A stretch of 64,000 bases of DNA from contig NZ_KI421500.1 of the NCBI RefSeq assembly GCF_000473145.1, positions 2,505,725 to 2,569,724 on the forward strand. Direction: 5' to 3'. The notes beneath the pieces were generated by a model. That model was not told the origin of the DNA. It made no database searches and worked only from the letters and a program-made list of their open reading frames with translations. A program made the translations under genes and the position numbers. Positions within the stretch are counted from its first letter, which is position 1. Each line of letters begins with the position of its first letter. Shown in pieces: positions 52,890 to 63,300 of the stretch. This stretch comes from Leisingera daeponensis DSM 23529 (GTDB taxonomy: Bacteria > Pseudomonadota > Alphaproteobacteria > Rhodobacterales > Rhodobacteraceae).

Positions 52890-54062
52890 ATGGATTTTGA
52901 CACGATCATCGACCGCCGCGGCACCCGCAGTTCGAAATGGGACAAGATGGAGACGCTGTTCGGCGTGTCCCCGCAGGACGGTCTGGCGATGTGGACCGCG
53001 GACTCCGACTATCAGACCGCGCCCTGTGTCATCGAGGCCGTGAAAAAGGCCGCAGAGCATGGTGTCTTCGGATACTCCTGGCAGCACCCGGAATACCTGC
53101 AGGCGGTTCAATGGTGGATGAAGACCCGCCACAGCTGGGACATCGAAACCGATTGGGTGCTGACCACCCAAGGCCTGGGCAACGCCATCGCGCTGAGCCT
53201 GGATGTCTGGAGCCGGCCCGGCGACGGCGTAGTCATTTTCTCGCCCGTCTACCATGAGTTTGCCCACAAGGTGAACAAGGCCGGACGCACGGTCACCGAA
53301 TGCCCGCTGGCGCGGGATGGCGACACCTACAATTTGGACTTGGACGATGCCCAGTCGCGGCTGAACGGAACCGAGAAACTGCTGCTGTGGTGCTCGCCGC
53401 AGAACCCCTCGGGCCGGGTCTGGACCCCGGAGGAGCTGCGCGCGGTAGCAGCATTTGCCCAGCGCAATGATCTGATCCTGGTCTCTGACGAGATCCATCA
53501 CGATCTGGTCTATCCCGGCAGCACCTTCGTTCCGATGGATGCAGCGGCGCCCGAGGCGCGCGCCTGGACCGTGACCCTGACTGCCGCCTCCAAGACCTTC
53601 AACATCGCCGGGCAGCGGACTGGCAACATGATCATTCCGGACCCGGAGCTGCGCGCCGCGATGCGCCAGCGGCTGAACACACTGGATTACGACCCGAGCG
53701 CGCTTGGCGTCGCCATGATCACCGCGGCCTACTCCCCCGAGGGCGCCGAATGGGTGGATGCCCAGATCGCCCACCTGGAGGGCAACCGCAAACTGTTCGA
53801 CGATGCGGTCAACGCGCTGCCGGGACTTAAGTCCCTGCCGCTGCAATCCACCTATCTGGCCTGGGTCGATTTCTCCGGCACCGGCATGAGCCGCGCGGAA
53901 TTCATCAAGCGGCTGCGCGAGGATGCCAAAATCGCCACCTCGCCCGGCGATGGCTTTGGCACCGGCGGCGAGTTCATGGAACGCTTCAACCTGGCCACCC
54001 AGCGCGCCCGCGTCGAAGAGGCCTGCCGCCGCCTGACCGCGGCTTTCTCGGACCTGCAATAG
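52890..54062 (+). CDS. PatB/MalY-type PLP-dependent C-S lyase or aminotransferase
   Basis: 390 aa from ATG 52890 (AGAGGGGAG upstream). Fold type I PLP enzyme: TQGLGNAIALSL, LLLWCSPQNPSGRVW, ILVSDEIHHDLVYPG, and the PLP lysine in LTAASKTFNIAGQRTGN. The match is to PatB/MalY cystathionine beta-lyases, which cleave C-S bonds, though aminotransferase activity is possible. Divergent from def and 2 bp from the downstream transpeptidase gene. Confidence 0.86.
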   Translation: MDFDTIIDRRGTRSSKWDKMETLFGVSPQDGLAMWTADSDYQTAPCVIEAVKKAAEHGVFGYSWQHPEYLQAVQWWMKTRHSWDIETDWVLTTQGLGNAIALSLDVWSRPGDGVVIFSPVYHEFAHKVNKAGRTVTECPLARDGDTYNLDLDDAQSRLNGTEKLLLWCSPQNPSGRVWTPEELRAVAAFAQRNDLILVSDEIHHDLVYPGSTFVPMDAAAPEARAWTVTLTAASKTFNIAGQRTGNMIIPDPELRAAMRQRLNTLDYDPSALGVAMITAAYSPEGAEWVDAQIAHLEGNRKLFDDAVNALPGLKSLPLQSTYLAWVDFSGTGMSRAEFIKRLREDAKIATSPGDGFGTGGEFMERFNLATQRARVEEACRRLTAAFSDLQ

Positions 54063-54064
54063 GC

Positions 54065-54592
54065 ATGAGACGCCTGCTGCGCCTGCTGGCGCTGGTTATT
54101 CTGACCGGCGCCGCCTGGATGGCCTGGCAGGCCTTCGCTCCGCGCCCCGTTCCGCCGCAGGCCACGGCGGTGGACCGGATCGATCGCATCCTGATCGAGA
54201 AATCCGCCCGCCGCCTGACCGCGAGCCGCGGCGGCGAGACGGTGCTTGAGTTCCCTATCGCGCTGGGTTTCGAACCGGCTGGCGACAAAATTCAGGAAGG
54301 CGACGGCAAAACCCCTGAGGGCACCTTCAGGATCGACAGGCGCAACCCCAACAGCGCCTATCACCTGTCCCTGGGGATCGACTACCCGCGGCCCGGGGAC
54401 CGCGCCCGCGCGCGGGCTGCAGGTGTCAGCCCCGGCGGCGATATCTTCATTCACGGGCAGCCGAATTCGCTGGGAAACCTGATCACCTTGCCCGGCGACT
54501 GGACCGCTGGCTGCATCGCCGTCAGCAATGACCAGATGGAAACGCTGTGGCGTCTGGCAGAGATCGGAACAGAAGTGGAAATCCGCCCCTGA
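54065..54592 (+). CDS. L,D-transpeptidase family protein
   Basis: 175 aa. An N-terminal hydrophobic segment (about 6-24) acts as signal or anchor. The YkuD domain (about 40-175) shows GFEPAGDKIQEGDGKTPEG, then IFIHGQPNSLG (His130) and GDWTAGCIAVSN with the nucleophile Cys150. Such enzymes crosslink peptidoglycan with 3-3 bonds or attach proteins to it. Directly behind the PatB-like gene, probably the same transcript. Confidence 0.88.
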   Translation: MRRLLRLLALVILTGAAWMAWQAFAPRPVPPQATAVDRIDRILIEKSARRLTASRGGETVLEFPIALGFEPAGDKIQEGDGKTPEGTFRIDRRNPNSAYHLSLGIDYPRPGDRARARAAGVSPGGDIFIHGQPNSLGNLITLPGDWTAGCIAVSNDQMETLWRLAEIGTEVEIRP

Positions 54593-54601
54593 CCTGACGT
54601 C

Positions 54602-54970
54602 TCAGATCTTGCCCTGCGACTGGTCAAATGGGATCAGCCCGGCGGGCGCGTCCGGCGCTTTGTAGAAATCCAGCGGCGGCGTGTCAGAGGCAAGCGTCGA
54701 GCGCTTGAACTCATACCGCATTTCGCCGCCCTCTTCCTCGCTGGCGACAATCAGGCATTGCGACAGATGACGGGCGCCGTCGTAGATGTCGACCAGCCCG
54801 CGCAGCATCGGTGCGGTTTCCGCCTCGACCGAGAATCCCGTCTTCCAGATCCGCAACACGGGATACAGCTCATTGTCCGCCATCACCCGCAGCCTGCTTT
54901 TCTTTCGCATCCCCTGCAGACGGGCGGCATCGAGCGCTTCCTGCACGGCCTTGGGAACGTAGGTATTCAT
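54602..54970 (-). CDS. Hypothetical protein, conserved Rhodobacteraceae type
   Basis: 122 aa from ATG 54970 (GGAAGG upstream). No signal or membrane segment. It starts NTYVPKAVQEALDAARLQG with a basic patch RKKSRLRV, then LYPVLRIWKTGFSVEAETAP and VDIYDGARHLSQCLIVASEE. No known domain recognised by eye. Divergent from the glutathionyl-hydroquinone reductase gene across an AT-rich gap, convergent with the transpeptidase gene. Confidence 0.6.
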   Translation of the reverse strand: MNTYVPKAVQEALDAARLQGMRKKSRLRVMADNELYPVLRIWKTGFSVEAETAPMLRGLVDIYDGARHLSQCLIVASEEEGGEMRYEFKRSTLASDTPPLDFYKAPDAPAGLIPFDQSQGKI

Positions 54971-55185
54971 AGCGGCAGCCTTCCAGATGCTTGGGATATC
55001 ACAGGTCCATCTAGTCAACGGTGCGTCACAAATAGATAAAATCAAGTGAACTTTTCTGTAAAATTTACGGCAGCGCAATTTTGTTACCCCTGTGCAGAGG
55101 CGCAGAGGGCTTGCGCGCTGCGCTGCATAGGCGCCAGGCCGCGCGGTCCTTATGTTTGAGCTGCACAACAGCAGGAGCAGACACG

Positions 55186-56160
55186 ATGGGCTTACTGGTC
55201 GACGGAAAATGGCATGATCAGTGGTATGATACCGATTCCACCGGCGGCGCCTTCAAACGCAGCGAATCGCAGTTCCGCAACTGGGTCATCGCCGACGGCA
55301 GCGCCGGCCCCTCGGGCGAGGGCGGCTTTCCGGCGGAAAGCGGGCGCTATCACCTGTACGTCTCGCTTGCTTGCCCCTGGGCGCACCGCACCCTGATCTT
55401 CCGCAAATTGAAGGGGCTGGAAGAGCATATCTCCGTCTCTGCCGTGCATCCCGACATGCTGGGCGAGGGCTGGACATTTGAAACCGACAGCCACGGCGCC
55501 ACCGGCGATTCCCTGTTCGGCAGCTCCCACCTGCACCAGATCTATACCCGCGCCGATTCCGGTTACACCGGCCGGGTGACGGTGCCAGTGCTGTGGGACA
55601 AGGTGCAGAACACGATCGTCTCCAACGAAAGCGCCGAGATCATCCGAATGTTCAATTCGGCCTTCGACGGGATCACCGGCAATACCGACGACTACTGGCC
55701 GGAGGAGCTGCGCGAGCCGATCGAGGCGGTAAACGCCCGCGTCTACAGCACGGTGAACAACGGCGTCTACAAATGCGGCTTTGCCACCTCGCAGGAGGCC
55801 TATGACGACGCCGTAGAGCCGCTTTTCGAAAGCCTGGACTGGCTGGAAGATCTGCTGTCGCAGCACCGCTATCTTCTGGGCGGCCGTATCACCGAAGCCG
55901 ACTGGCGGCTGTTCACCACCCTGCTGCGGTTTGACCCGGTCTACCACGTGCATTTCAAATGCAACCGCAAGCGGCTGGTGGATTACCCGAACCTTTGGGC
56001 CTTCACCCGCGAGCTGTACCAATGGCCCGGCGTGGCAGAGACCGTGGGCATGCACCACATCGTGCGCCACTATTATTACAGCCATGACACCATCAACCCG
56101 CACCGGATCATTCCGTTCAATCCAGAGATTGACTGGATGGAACCGCACCGCCGCGGCTGA
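55186..56160 (+). CDS. Glutathionyl-hydroquinone reductase (GST Xi class)
   Basis: 324 aa from ATG 55186 (AGCAGGAGC upstream). Reduces glutathionyl-hydroquinones, repairing quinone adducts. SLACPWAHRTLIFRKLKGLE holds the catalytic Cys63; GRVTVPVLWDK and IVSNESAEIIRMFN, then GGRITEADWRLFTTLLRFD and HFKCNRKRLVDYPNLWAF, match the YqjG/Ecm4 family. Complete. Confidence 0.93.
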   Translation: MGLLVDGKWHDQWYDTDSTGGAFKRSESQFRNWVIADGSAGPSGEGGFPAESGRYHLYVSLACPWAHRTLIFRKLKGLEEHISVSAVHPDMLGEGWTFETDSHGATGDSLFGSSHLHQIYTRADSGYTGRVTVPVLWDKVQNTIVSNESAEIIRMFNSAFDGITGNTDDYWPEELREPIEAVNARVYSTVNNGVYKCGFATSQEAYDDAVEPLFESLDWLEDLLSQHRYLLGGRITEADWRLFTTLLRFDPVYHVHFKCNRKRLVDYPNLWAFTRELYQWPGVAETVGMHHIVRHYYYSHDTINPHRIIPFNPEIDWMEPHRRG

Positions 56161-56170
56161 CCCCTGCGAC

Positions 56171-56190
56171 CTGACGCCACCTGGCGTCAG
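56171..56190. other. Hairpin after the hydroquinone reductase gene
   Basis: A perfect 8-bp stem CTGACGCC/GGCGTCAG with an ACCT loop, 10 nt after the stop. No T-run follows, so a rho-independent terminator is doubtful; it may protect the 3' end or be a protein site in front of cobC. Confidence 0.4.
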
Positions 56191-56261
56191 ATCCGCTTAT
56201 CCTGCACCAAATAGGGAATTCACGCACTGAACTGGTTGCTTTAAGAAACGGGTAATCTCAT

Positions 56262-57272
56262 ATGGCAAGCGATCAGCCTGGAGAGAAATATCCACCGGTG
56301 ATGCCCGCGATGCCAGACCGCCCGCTTGATAACGCTCCTCCGCCCCGCGATCACGGCGGCAACCTCAGCGCGGCGATGGCCGAATTCGGCGGCACCCGCA
56401 GCGGCTGGATGGACCTGTCGACGGGCATCAACCCGCATCCCTACCCGCTGCCGGACTTCACCGCAGGCGATTGGGGGGCGCTCCCCGATGCCGATGCCTT
56501 GGCAGAGCTCGAGCACGCGGCCCGTGCCTTCTGGAACATCCCTGAGCAGGCGGCCGTCCTTGCCGCGCCGGGCGCGTCGGCGCTGATCGCGGTCCTGCCG
56601 GCCCTCGCCGCGCCGCGCTGGGTGCAGATCACCAAACCCACCTACAATGAACATGCTGCCGCCTTTGAGGCTCATGGCTGGATGATCCGCGATAAAGGCC
56701 CAGCCGAAGCCCGCGTCGTCGTGCACCCGAACAATCCGGACGGCCGCCTGTGGAGCGAAGAGCAGCTCACCTCGCCGCTCACCATCATCGACGAAAGCTT
56801 CTGCGATGTGTGCCCGGATCAAAGCTTGATCCGCATGGCCGCCCGCCCCGGCGTTATCGTTCTGAAAAGTTTCGGCAAGTTTTGGGGTCTTGCGGGGATG
56901 CGGCTTGGGTTTGCCATCGGCGACCCCGAATTGATCGCCAAGCTTTCCTCCTGGCAGGGCCCCTGGGCTGTCTCAGGCCCTGCGTTGCGAACCGGCGCGC
57001 TGGCCTTGCAGGACCGCTCCTGGGCCGAAGAAACCCGCATGCGCTTTAGACAGGATGCGGCACGGCTGGATGAGCTGGTGCTGGCCAAGGGTGCCAGCTT
57101 GGCCGGCGGCACCGACCTGTTCCGGCTTTACACGGTGGAAGATGCCGCCGCCTGGCAGCGCCAGCTGGCCCGCGCCCATATCTGGAGCCGCATTTTCCCC
57201 TATTCCCAAACCTTCCTGCGCCTGGGCCTGCCGCCTTCGGACGGCTGGGAGCGGCTGGAGGCGGCGTTATGA
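56262..57272 (+). CDS. cobC: Threonine-phosphate decarboxylase-like enzyme of cobalamin synthesis
   Basis: 336-aa PLP enzyme supplying aminopropanol phosphate for the cobalamin side chain (CobC of Pseudomonas, CobD of Salmonella). [15 protein letters not shown] and [14 protein letters not shown] are the family start; [16 protein letters not shown] and the PLP lysine in [17 protein letters not shown] follow. It is coupled to cbiB by an ATGA overlap. No cobalamin riboswitch is visible in the 100 bp before it. Confidence 0.9.
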   Translation: MASDQPGEKYPPVMPAMPDRPLDNAPPPRDHGGNLSAAMAEFGGTRSGWMDLSTGINPHPYPLPDFTAGDWGALPDADALAELEHAARAFWNIPEQAAVLAAPGASALIAVLPALAAPRWVQITKPTYNEHAAAFEAHGWMIRDKGPAEARVVVHPNNPDGRLWSEEQLTSPLTIIDESFCDVCPDQSLIRMAARPGVIVLKSFGKFWGLAGMRLGFAIGDPELIAKLSSWQGPWAVSGPALRTGALALQDRSWAEETRMRFRQDAARLDELVLAKGASLAGGTDLFRLYTVEDAAAWQRQLARAHIWSRIFPYSQTFLRLGLPPSDGWERLEAAL

Positions 57273-58180
57273 CCACCGCGTCGATGCTGGTTTTTGCCCT
57301 TTTGCTGGATGCCGCATTGGGCGAACCGGACTGGCTGTGGTCCCGCGTGACCCACCCGGCCGTTCTGATGGGCAAGGCCGTTGGCGCCCTCGACCGCAAG
57401 CTCAACTCTGGCGTCAACCGCCGCGCCAAGGGCGTGCTGGCGGTGCTGGCGTTGGTCCTGGGCGGTTACTTTGCGGGTAAATTGCTGGCGCTGCCGGGGG
57501 CGCTGGTGGAAATCCTGGTGGCTGCCGTTCTGATCGCACAGCGGTCGTTGACCGAACACGTCGCCGCGGTCGCCAAGGGCCTGCGCAGCAGCCTGGCAGA
57601 AGGCCGGGAGGCGGTGGCAATGATCGTCAGCCGCGACACCGCCGCCATGTCCGCGCCGCAAGTTGCCCGCTCCGCCATTGAAAGCGGCTCGGAAAATCTG
57701 TCGGACGGTGTTATCGCACCCGCCTTCTGGTTCCTGATTGCCGGTCTGCCGGGGCTGATCATCTATAAGGCGATCAATACCGCCGACAGCATGATCGGCT
57801 ACCGCAATGACCGCTACAAGGACTTCGGCTGGGCCGCTGCCCGGCTGGACGACCTCCTGAACCTGATCCCGGCGCGGCTGACCGGTTTGCTGATCGCCTT
57901 GGCCGGCGGCCAGCTGCGCCACTGGAAAGATATCGCCGCCGACGCCCGTAAGCACCGCTCGCCCAACGCCGGCTGGCCCGAGGCTGCGATGGCGCGCGCG
58001 CTGGACACTGCCCTCGCCGGTCCGCGGTCCTATGACGGCAAGATGCGCGACTTCCCCTGGGTCCACGCCGAGGGCGCCAAAAGCGCCAGCGCCGAAACCA
58101 TAACCCGCTCCGTCTCCCTGCTTTGGAAAACATGGGCAATAACCCTGGCCCTGACCATTGCCATCGCCGCATTTTTCTAG
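57269..58180 (+). CDS. cbiB: Adenosylcobinamide-phosphate synthase
   Basis: 303-aa membrane enzyme joining adenosylcobyric acid to aminopropanol (phosphate); called CobD in Pseudomonas and CbiB in Salmonella. [55 protein letters not shown] and [30 protein letters not shown] are the family signatures. Several hydrophobic helices. Overlaps cobC by four bases. Confidence 0.93.
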   Translation: MTTASMLVFALLLDAALGEPDWLWSRVTHPAVLMGKAVGALDRKLNSGVNRRAKGVLAVLALVLGGYFAGKLLALPGALVEILVAAVLIAQRSLTEHVAAVAKGLRSSLAEGREAVAMIVSRDTAAMSAPQVARSAIESGSENLSDGVIAPAFWFLIAGLPGLIIYKAINTADSMIGYRNDRYKDFGWAAARLDDLLNLIPARLTGLLIALAGGQLRHWKDIAADARKHRSPNAGWPEAAMARALDTALAGPRSYDGKMRDFPWVHAEGAKSASAETITRSVSLLWKTWAITLALTIAIAAFF

Positions 58181-58225
58181 CACATAAGATCCTGTGGGAG
58201 CGGAAAGACAAGGAGCGCCAGAGTT

Positions 58226-59395
58226 ATGCGCCTATTGCCCTTTGCCCTCGCGGTGAGCCTGCTGCCCGCAGCGGCGGCGGCCCAATGCGGCGGCGGCTTT
58301 CAGAATTTCGTCAAGCTATTGAAAGACGAGGCGGTGCAGGCCGGCTACGGCGTGACCACGGTCAACGCCTTCTTTGACGGCACCCGCCAGAACCGCCGGG
58401 TGCTTGAGGCAGACCGGGCCCAGGGTGTGTTTCAGAAACCCTTCATCGACTTTTCCCGCCGCCTGATCTCGCAGGACCGCCTGCGGCGCGGCCTGCAGAT
58501 GTCGAAAAAACACGACAGCACCTTCCAGCGCATCGAAAGCACCTATGGCATCAGCCGTGGCGTGCTGCTGGCCTTCTGGGCGCTGGAAACCGATTACGGC
58601 GGCTATCAGGGCGATTTCAACACCCGCGACGCACTGGTGACGCTGGCTCACGACTGCCGCCGCCCGGAGCTGTTCCGCCCGCAGGTCTTTGCCGCGCTGG
58701 AGATGTACCGGCAGGGCAATTTCGACCCCAAGCGCACCACCGGCGCCTGGGCGGGAGAGATCGGCATGGTGCAGATGCTGCCTAGCGACATCCTGGAGCA
58801 CGGCGTCGATGCGGACGGCGACGGCAAGGTCAGCCTGAAAACCTCTGCCGCCGATGCGCTGATGTCGGGCGCCCGGATGCTGTCGCACCTGGGCTGGCAG
58901 CCGGGGCAGCCCTGGCTGCAGGAAGTCACCATACCTGACGGGATGGACCTGTCGCTGACCGGAACCGCCCGCAAGAAGACCGTGGCAGACTGGCGCGCGC
59001 TTGGCGTCGCAGCGCGGGACGGCAGCCTGCCGGATCCGTCCATGCGCGCCTCCCTGCTGCTGCCGCAGGGGCACAAGGGGCCGGCCTTCCTCGCCTACCC
59101 CAACTTTGACGTCTATTTCGAGTGGAACCAAAGCTTCACCTATGCGCTGACCGCCGCCTATTTCGCCAACCGGCTGGAGGGCGCGGATGTCTATGAGGCC
59201 GGCAGGCCCGAAAGCGGGCTGAGCGGCACGCAGATGAAGCAGCTGCAAGAGAAACTGCAGGCGCGCGGCCACAATGTCGGGGATATCGACGGCATCCTCG
59301 GCGCCCGCACCCGGCTTGCCGTGCAGAAAGAGCAGGCCCGCCTTGGCCTGCCCGCCGACGCATGGCCAACCCCGACGCTGCTGAAAAAGCTTTAG
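58226..59395 (+). CDS. Lytic murein transglycosylase (MltB type)
   Basis: 389 aa. Signal peptide MRLLPFALAVSLLPAAAAAQ (1-20). The SLT_2 domain (about 25-320) has the catalytic Glu in LLAFWALETDYGGYQG and GAWAGEIGMVQMLPSDIL, with the SGARMLSHLGWQPGQPW segment. C-terminal peptidoglycan-binding domain (about 330-389, LQEKLQARGHNVGDIDGILG). It cleaves the glycan to 1,6-anhydro products in the periplasm. Its stop overlaps the convergent downstream gene by four bases. Confidence 0.9.
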   Translation: MRLLPFALAVSLLPAAAAAQCGGGFQNFVKLLKDEAVQAGYGVTTVNAFFDGTRQNRRVLEADRAQGVFQKPFIDFSRRLISQDRLRRGLQMSKKHDSTFQRIESTYGISRGVLLAFWALETDYGGYQGDFNTRDALVTLAHDCRRPELFRPQVFAALEMYRQGNFDPKRTTGAWAGEIGMVQMLPSDILEHGVDADGDGKVSLKTSAADALMSGARMLSHLGWQPGQPWLQEVTIPDGMDLSLTGTARKKTVADWRALGVAARDGSLPDPSMRASLLLPQGHKGPAFLAYPNFDVYFEWNQSFTYALTAAYFANRLEGADVYEAGRPESGLSGTQMKQLQEKLQARGHNVGDIDGILGARTRLAVQKEQARLGLPADAWPTPTLLKKL

Positions 59396-59748
59396 CGCAC
59401 CGGGAAACGCTCGCCTTTTTCGGTGATCAGGATCACCCGGCTGCCGTTGCGGACATACAGGTCGCAGCGGCCAAACCCGTTTGTGAAGTCGACGCAGATG
59501 CTGCCGTCTCCGGCAATCCGGTAGGTGCCCCAGGCCGTGCCGCCGCCGTTTTCTTGCGAATAGGTATAGGAATAGGCGCCATCCCGGCCGTAAAGCGACT
59601 CGCCGCCATCGTGAAAGCGGAAGGACGTCCCCGGCAGCGCCTCCAGTTCAGCCAGCACGAACGGGGCATCGCCCGGGCGCAGCTCCCAGTCCGCGGCCTG
59701 GGTCGCACCTGCCGTCAGGCACAAGAAAAGGGGCATGATCCGTTTCAT
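59392..59748 (-). CDS. Small secreted hypothetical protein
   Basis: 118 aa. Signal peptide MKRIMPLFLCLTAGATQAA (1-19). The mature part is about 100 residues, with FRFHDGGESLYGRDGAYSY, an Asn/Gly-rich turn, two cysteines in CVDFTNGFGRC likely to form a disulfide, and the end RVILITEKGERFPVR. No domain recognised. Lies between the transglycosylase and the YbjN gene. Confidence 0.65.
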   Translation of the reverse strand: MKRIMPLFLCLTAGATQAADWELRPGDAPFVLAELEALPGTSFRFHDGGESLYGRDGAYSYTYSQENGGGTAWGTYRIAGDGSICVDFTNGFGRCDLYVRNGSRVILITEKGERFPVR

Positions 59749-59806
59749 GCCCCCACCTTAGCGTTTGTTCTCTCAGCCCGCCGTCACGATCCGGTGACAA
59801 CCGCGC

Positions 59807-60274
59807 TCACCAGCCGATAAACTCTTCGAAATCCTGCATCGCACGGGTCCAAAGGCTGACCGTCTGGGCAAAGTCGTCCGGGCTCATCCCGTCGGCGCCC
59901 AGGAAGACATCCATCTCGATCCGCGCGGCACCCTCCTCGGAGATATAGCCGCGGGCAAAGCGGTTTTCGGTGTTCCACTCGTTGATCTTGGCCAAGCGCA
60001 CGCTGCCATCGGTCTGGTAGCCCGAAAAGAATTGGATGGCGCTGCAATCGGTGTTGTTGCCGCAGCCGTAGTAATAGACCGAAAAGTCGCTGCCGTAATA
60101 CTCGACCTTGACGTTCGGATCCCCGACGCTGTCGGTGGTCAGTTCCACCTTGGCACCCTCGTCCTTAAAGAAATCAGCCACGCTGTCGCCGGTCGAGGCG
60201 ACCACATTCTGGGCCGACGCCGCCGCAGGCAGAACCAGCGCCACGCAGGCGGCAAATGCCTTAACTATACTCAT
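59807..60274 (-). CDS. YbjN domain-containing secreted protein
   Basis: 155 aa from ATG 60274 (GGTGGAG upstream). Signal peptide MSIVKAFAACVALVLPAAASA (about 1-21). The body matches the YbjN fold: VELTTDSVGDPNVKVEY, CSAIQFFSGYQTDG, then KINEWNTENRFARGYISEEGAARIEMDVFL, typical of Rhodobacteraceae YbjN proteins. Role unknown; E. coli YbjN affects motility and stress traits. Downstream of smc on the same strand. Confidence 0.78.
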   Translation of the reverse strand: MSIVKAFAACVALVLPAAASAQNVVASTGDSVADFFKDEGAKVELTTDSVGDPNVKVEYYGSDFSVYYYGCGNNTDCSAIQFFSGYQTDGSVRLAKINEWNTENRFARGYISEEGAARIEMDVFLGADGMSPDDFAQTVSLWTRAMQDFEEFIGW

Positions 60275-60329
60275 TTTTGTCTCCACCAATACTTCTTGCG
60301 CCCCTGCGCCTATCCCCCGGCGCCGGAGC

Positions 60330-63300
60330 TCAGGCCACCATCGCCTCTGCTTTCTTCAGGTCAACCGAAACCAGCTGGCTGACGCCTTTTTCCTGCATCG
60401 TGACGCCGAAAAGCCGGTCCATCCGCGCCATCGTCACCGCGTGGTGGGTGATGATCAAAAAGCGGGTGTCAGTCTGGCGGCACATCTCGTCCAGCAGGTC
60501 GCAGAAACGGGTGACGTTGGCGTCGTCCAGCGGCGCGTCGACCTCGTCTAGCACACAGATCGGCGCCGGGTTCGACAGGAACACCGCAAAGATCAGCGCC
60601 ATCGCGGTCAGCGTCTGCTCGCCGCCCGACAGCAGCGACAGGGTCGACAGCTTCTTGCCCGGCGGCTGGCACATGATCTCAAGCCCCGCATCGAGCGGGT
60701 CGTCGCTTTCGACCATCACCAGATTGGCCTCGCCGCCGCCGAACAAATGGGTGAACAGCATGGCAAAGCTGCTGTTCACCTGCTCAAACGCGGTCAGCAG
60801 CCGCTCGCGGCCCTCACGGTTCAAACTGGCAATGCCGTCGCGCAGGGTCTTGACCGCGCCTTCCAGGTCCAGTTTCTCGGCAACCAGCGTGTCGTGCTCG
60901 TTCTGCACGCCGCGGGCGTCTTCCTCGGCGCGCAGGTTCACCGCGCCCAGAGCGTCGCGCTGGCGCTTGTAGCGGTCGACATCGGCCTCCAAGCCTTCCG
61001 AAGGCGGCATTTCGTCCGGCGACACGCCCAGCTTCTCCAGCAGGGCCTGCGGGGTGATCTGCTGGGCCTCGATGATGCGGCCCGCGGCCTGGGTCACCGC
61101 ATCCTTGGCCGCATCGCTGCGCGCCTCGGAGCGCGCCCGCGCCTCGCGCGCCTCAGACGCCAGCCGCTCGCATTCGCGCTCCTTTTGAACCGCTTCGCGC
61201 AGCTCGGCCTCGGCGGAGATCAGCGCCTCGGTAGCGGCAGACTTGCGCGCCTCGGCACCGGAAATCGCCTCGTTCAGCTCTTCCCGCTTTTCAGCAATCT
61301 CCGCCGGGACCGCGTTGGCCTCCTCCAGTTCCTCCTGCGAGGCTTCGCGGCGCTCCGCCAGCTCCTCGATCCGCTGTTTGGCGCTGTTCAGCCGGTGGCG
61401 CCAGCCCGACAGCTCCTTGGTCACCTCCTGCGCGCGCTTGGTGCGGGCCTCTCCCTCGCGGCGCAGCTCGTCATGGCTGGAACGGTGGGTCAGCATGGTG
61501 ATCCGCGCGGCCTCAACCGACTGCTTGATCTCCTCAACAGCCGCGCGCGCCTGATCCAGATCGCCAAGCTCGCCCAGCGCCTTTTCCGCCTCTTTCAGCT
61601 GCAGGCCGGCATTCAGCGCATCTTCCTCGTGGCGGGAAACCGCAATGCCCAGGGTTTCCAGCTTGCCCTCGGCCAGGTTGCGGTCCGCCTCCGCCCGGCT
61701 CAGCGCGCGGGCCGAATCCGCCACCCGCTGATCCGCCAGCCGCCGCGCCTGGCGGGCGTTCTGGTCGGCCAGCGTCACCTCTTCCAGCTTGCGCAGCAGC
61801 ATTTCATGCGCGCCGCGGGCGCCCTCGGCCTTGGCGCTGACACGCTCCATGTCCTGCTTCAGCGCTTCAAGCTTGTTCAGCTGCTCCAGGCGCAGCGCAG
61901 CGGCGCTCGGCGCATCTTCGGCCCAGGCGCGGTAGCCGTCCCAGCGCCACAGGTCGCCCTCAACCGTCACCAGCCGCTGCCCCGGCTTCAGCTGCGCCTG
62001 CAGCCCAGCGGCGGCATCGCCATCCACCAGCCCGATCTGCGCCACCCGGCGCGACAGCGCCTCCGGCCCGGAGACAAACAGCGACAGCGGCTGCACGCCC
62101 TCCGGAAGCTCTGCATCGTGGTCATAGCCCGGCAGGGAGACCCAGCCTGTCGGCCCGTCCGCTTCCGCCAGCGGCGCCCTCAGGTCATCGGCCAGAGCCG
62201 CCCCCAGCGCCTTTTCGTACCCCGGCGCCACAGTCAGCTCGTCCAGGATCTGGCCGCCCTCGGCCGTGTCGCGCTCCACCAGCTTGGCCAGCGCGGTCAC
62301 CTCGGCACGCAACGCCCCCAGCTCGCCTTCGGCTTCCGAGCGCTGCGAGCGCGCCTCCGCCTCAAGGCTCTGGGTCTCCGTCCGCAGCTCGTCCGCCGCC
62401 GCCAGCGCCTCTTCCGCCGCTTCAGAGGCCTCGCGGGCCTCCTCCTCGGCCGCCGTGGCGGCCTCGAATTTCTCTGCAGCGAGACCCAGCGCCTGCCGCG
62501 CCTCGCTCTGCGCCGCACGGGCCTTTTCCGCCTCGCCATCCGAGCGGCCAAGCGCCCGCTGGCAGTCCTCGACCGCACGGCGTGCCGACTGGTGGCGGGC
62601 CGCCAGACGCGCGACATCCTCGGTCACCTGCGCCAGATGGTCCTCGCGCGCCTGCAGGATCGACCCTGCATCGCGGGCCAGCTCCGCCGCCTCGGCCAGC
62701 CGGCCGTCGTGGCCCTCGCCGGCCTTGGACAGCTCGCGCTGCTCCCATTCCAGCCGCTCGATGGTTTGACCCGCGTCATTGTTCAGCCCGGACTCGCGCT
62801 CGATGTCATTGCCCAGCTGGATAATCCGGCTGCTGAGCCGCTCGATAGCCTGGCGCGCCTGCGCTTCCTGATCACTCAGCGAGTCCCGCTGCACCACAAG
62901 CCGCTGCAGGACAGCGGCGGCAATGGCCTCTTCCTCGCGCAAAGGGGGCAGTTTTTCCTCAAACGTACCGCGCTGCGCCGCTGCCGCGCGCACCAGCGCC
63001 TCGGCCTTCGACGCCTGCTCGACCCGCGCCCGCAATTCATCCTCGGAAGCCAGCCGCGCCTCATCCGCCTCGCGCCAGCGGCGGTAGAGCAGCATGCCTT
63101 CGGACAGCCGCAGCTTTTCGCCGATCTCGCGGTAGCGCTGCGCCTGCCGTGCCTGTTTGGCCAGCTGCGCCAGCTGCCCTGCCAGCTGCTCGATCACGTC
63201 ATCGACGCGCAGCAGGTTGCCCTCGGTGTTCTTGAGCTTCAGCTCCGCCTCATGGCGGCGCTGGTAGAGGCCGGAGATCCCCGCCGCCTCCTCAAGGATG

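Noticed and set aside
53852-54454. 200-codon minus-strand frame opposite the transpeptidase gene
   Set aside because: Shadow frame; the plus strand has signal, HG and TAGC motifs of an L,D-transpeptidase.
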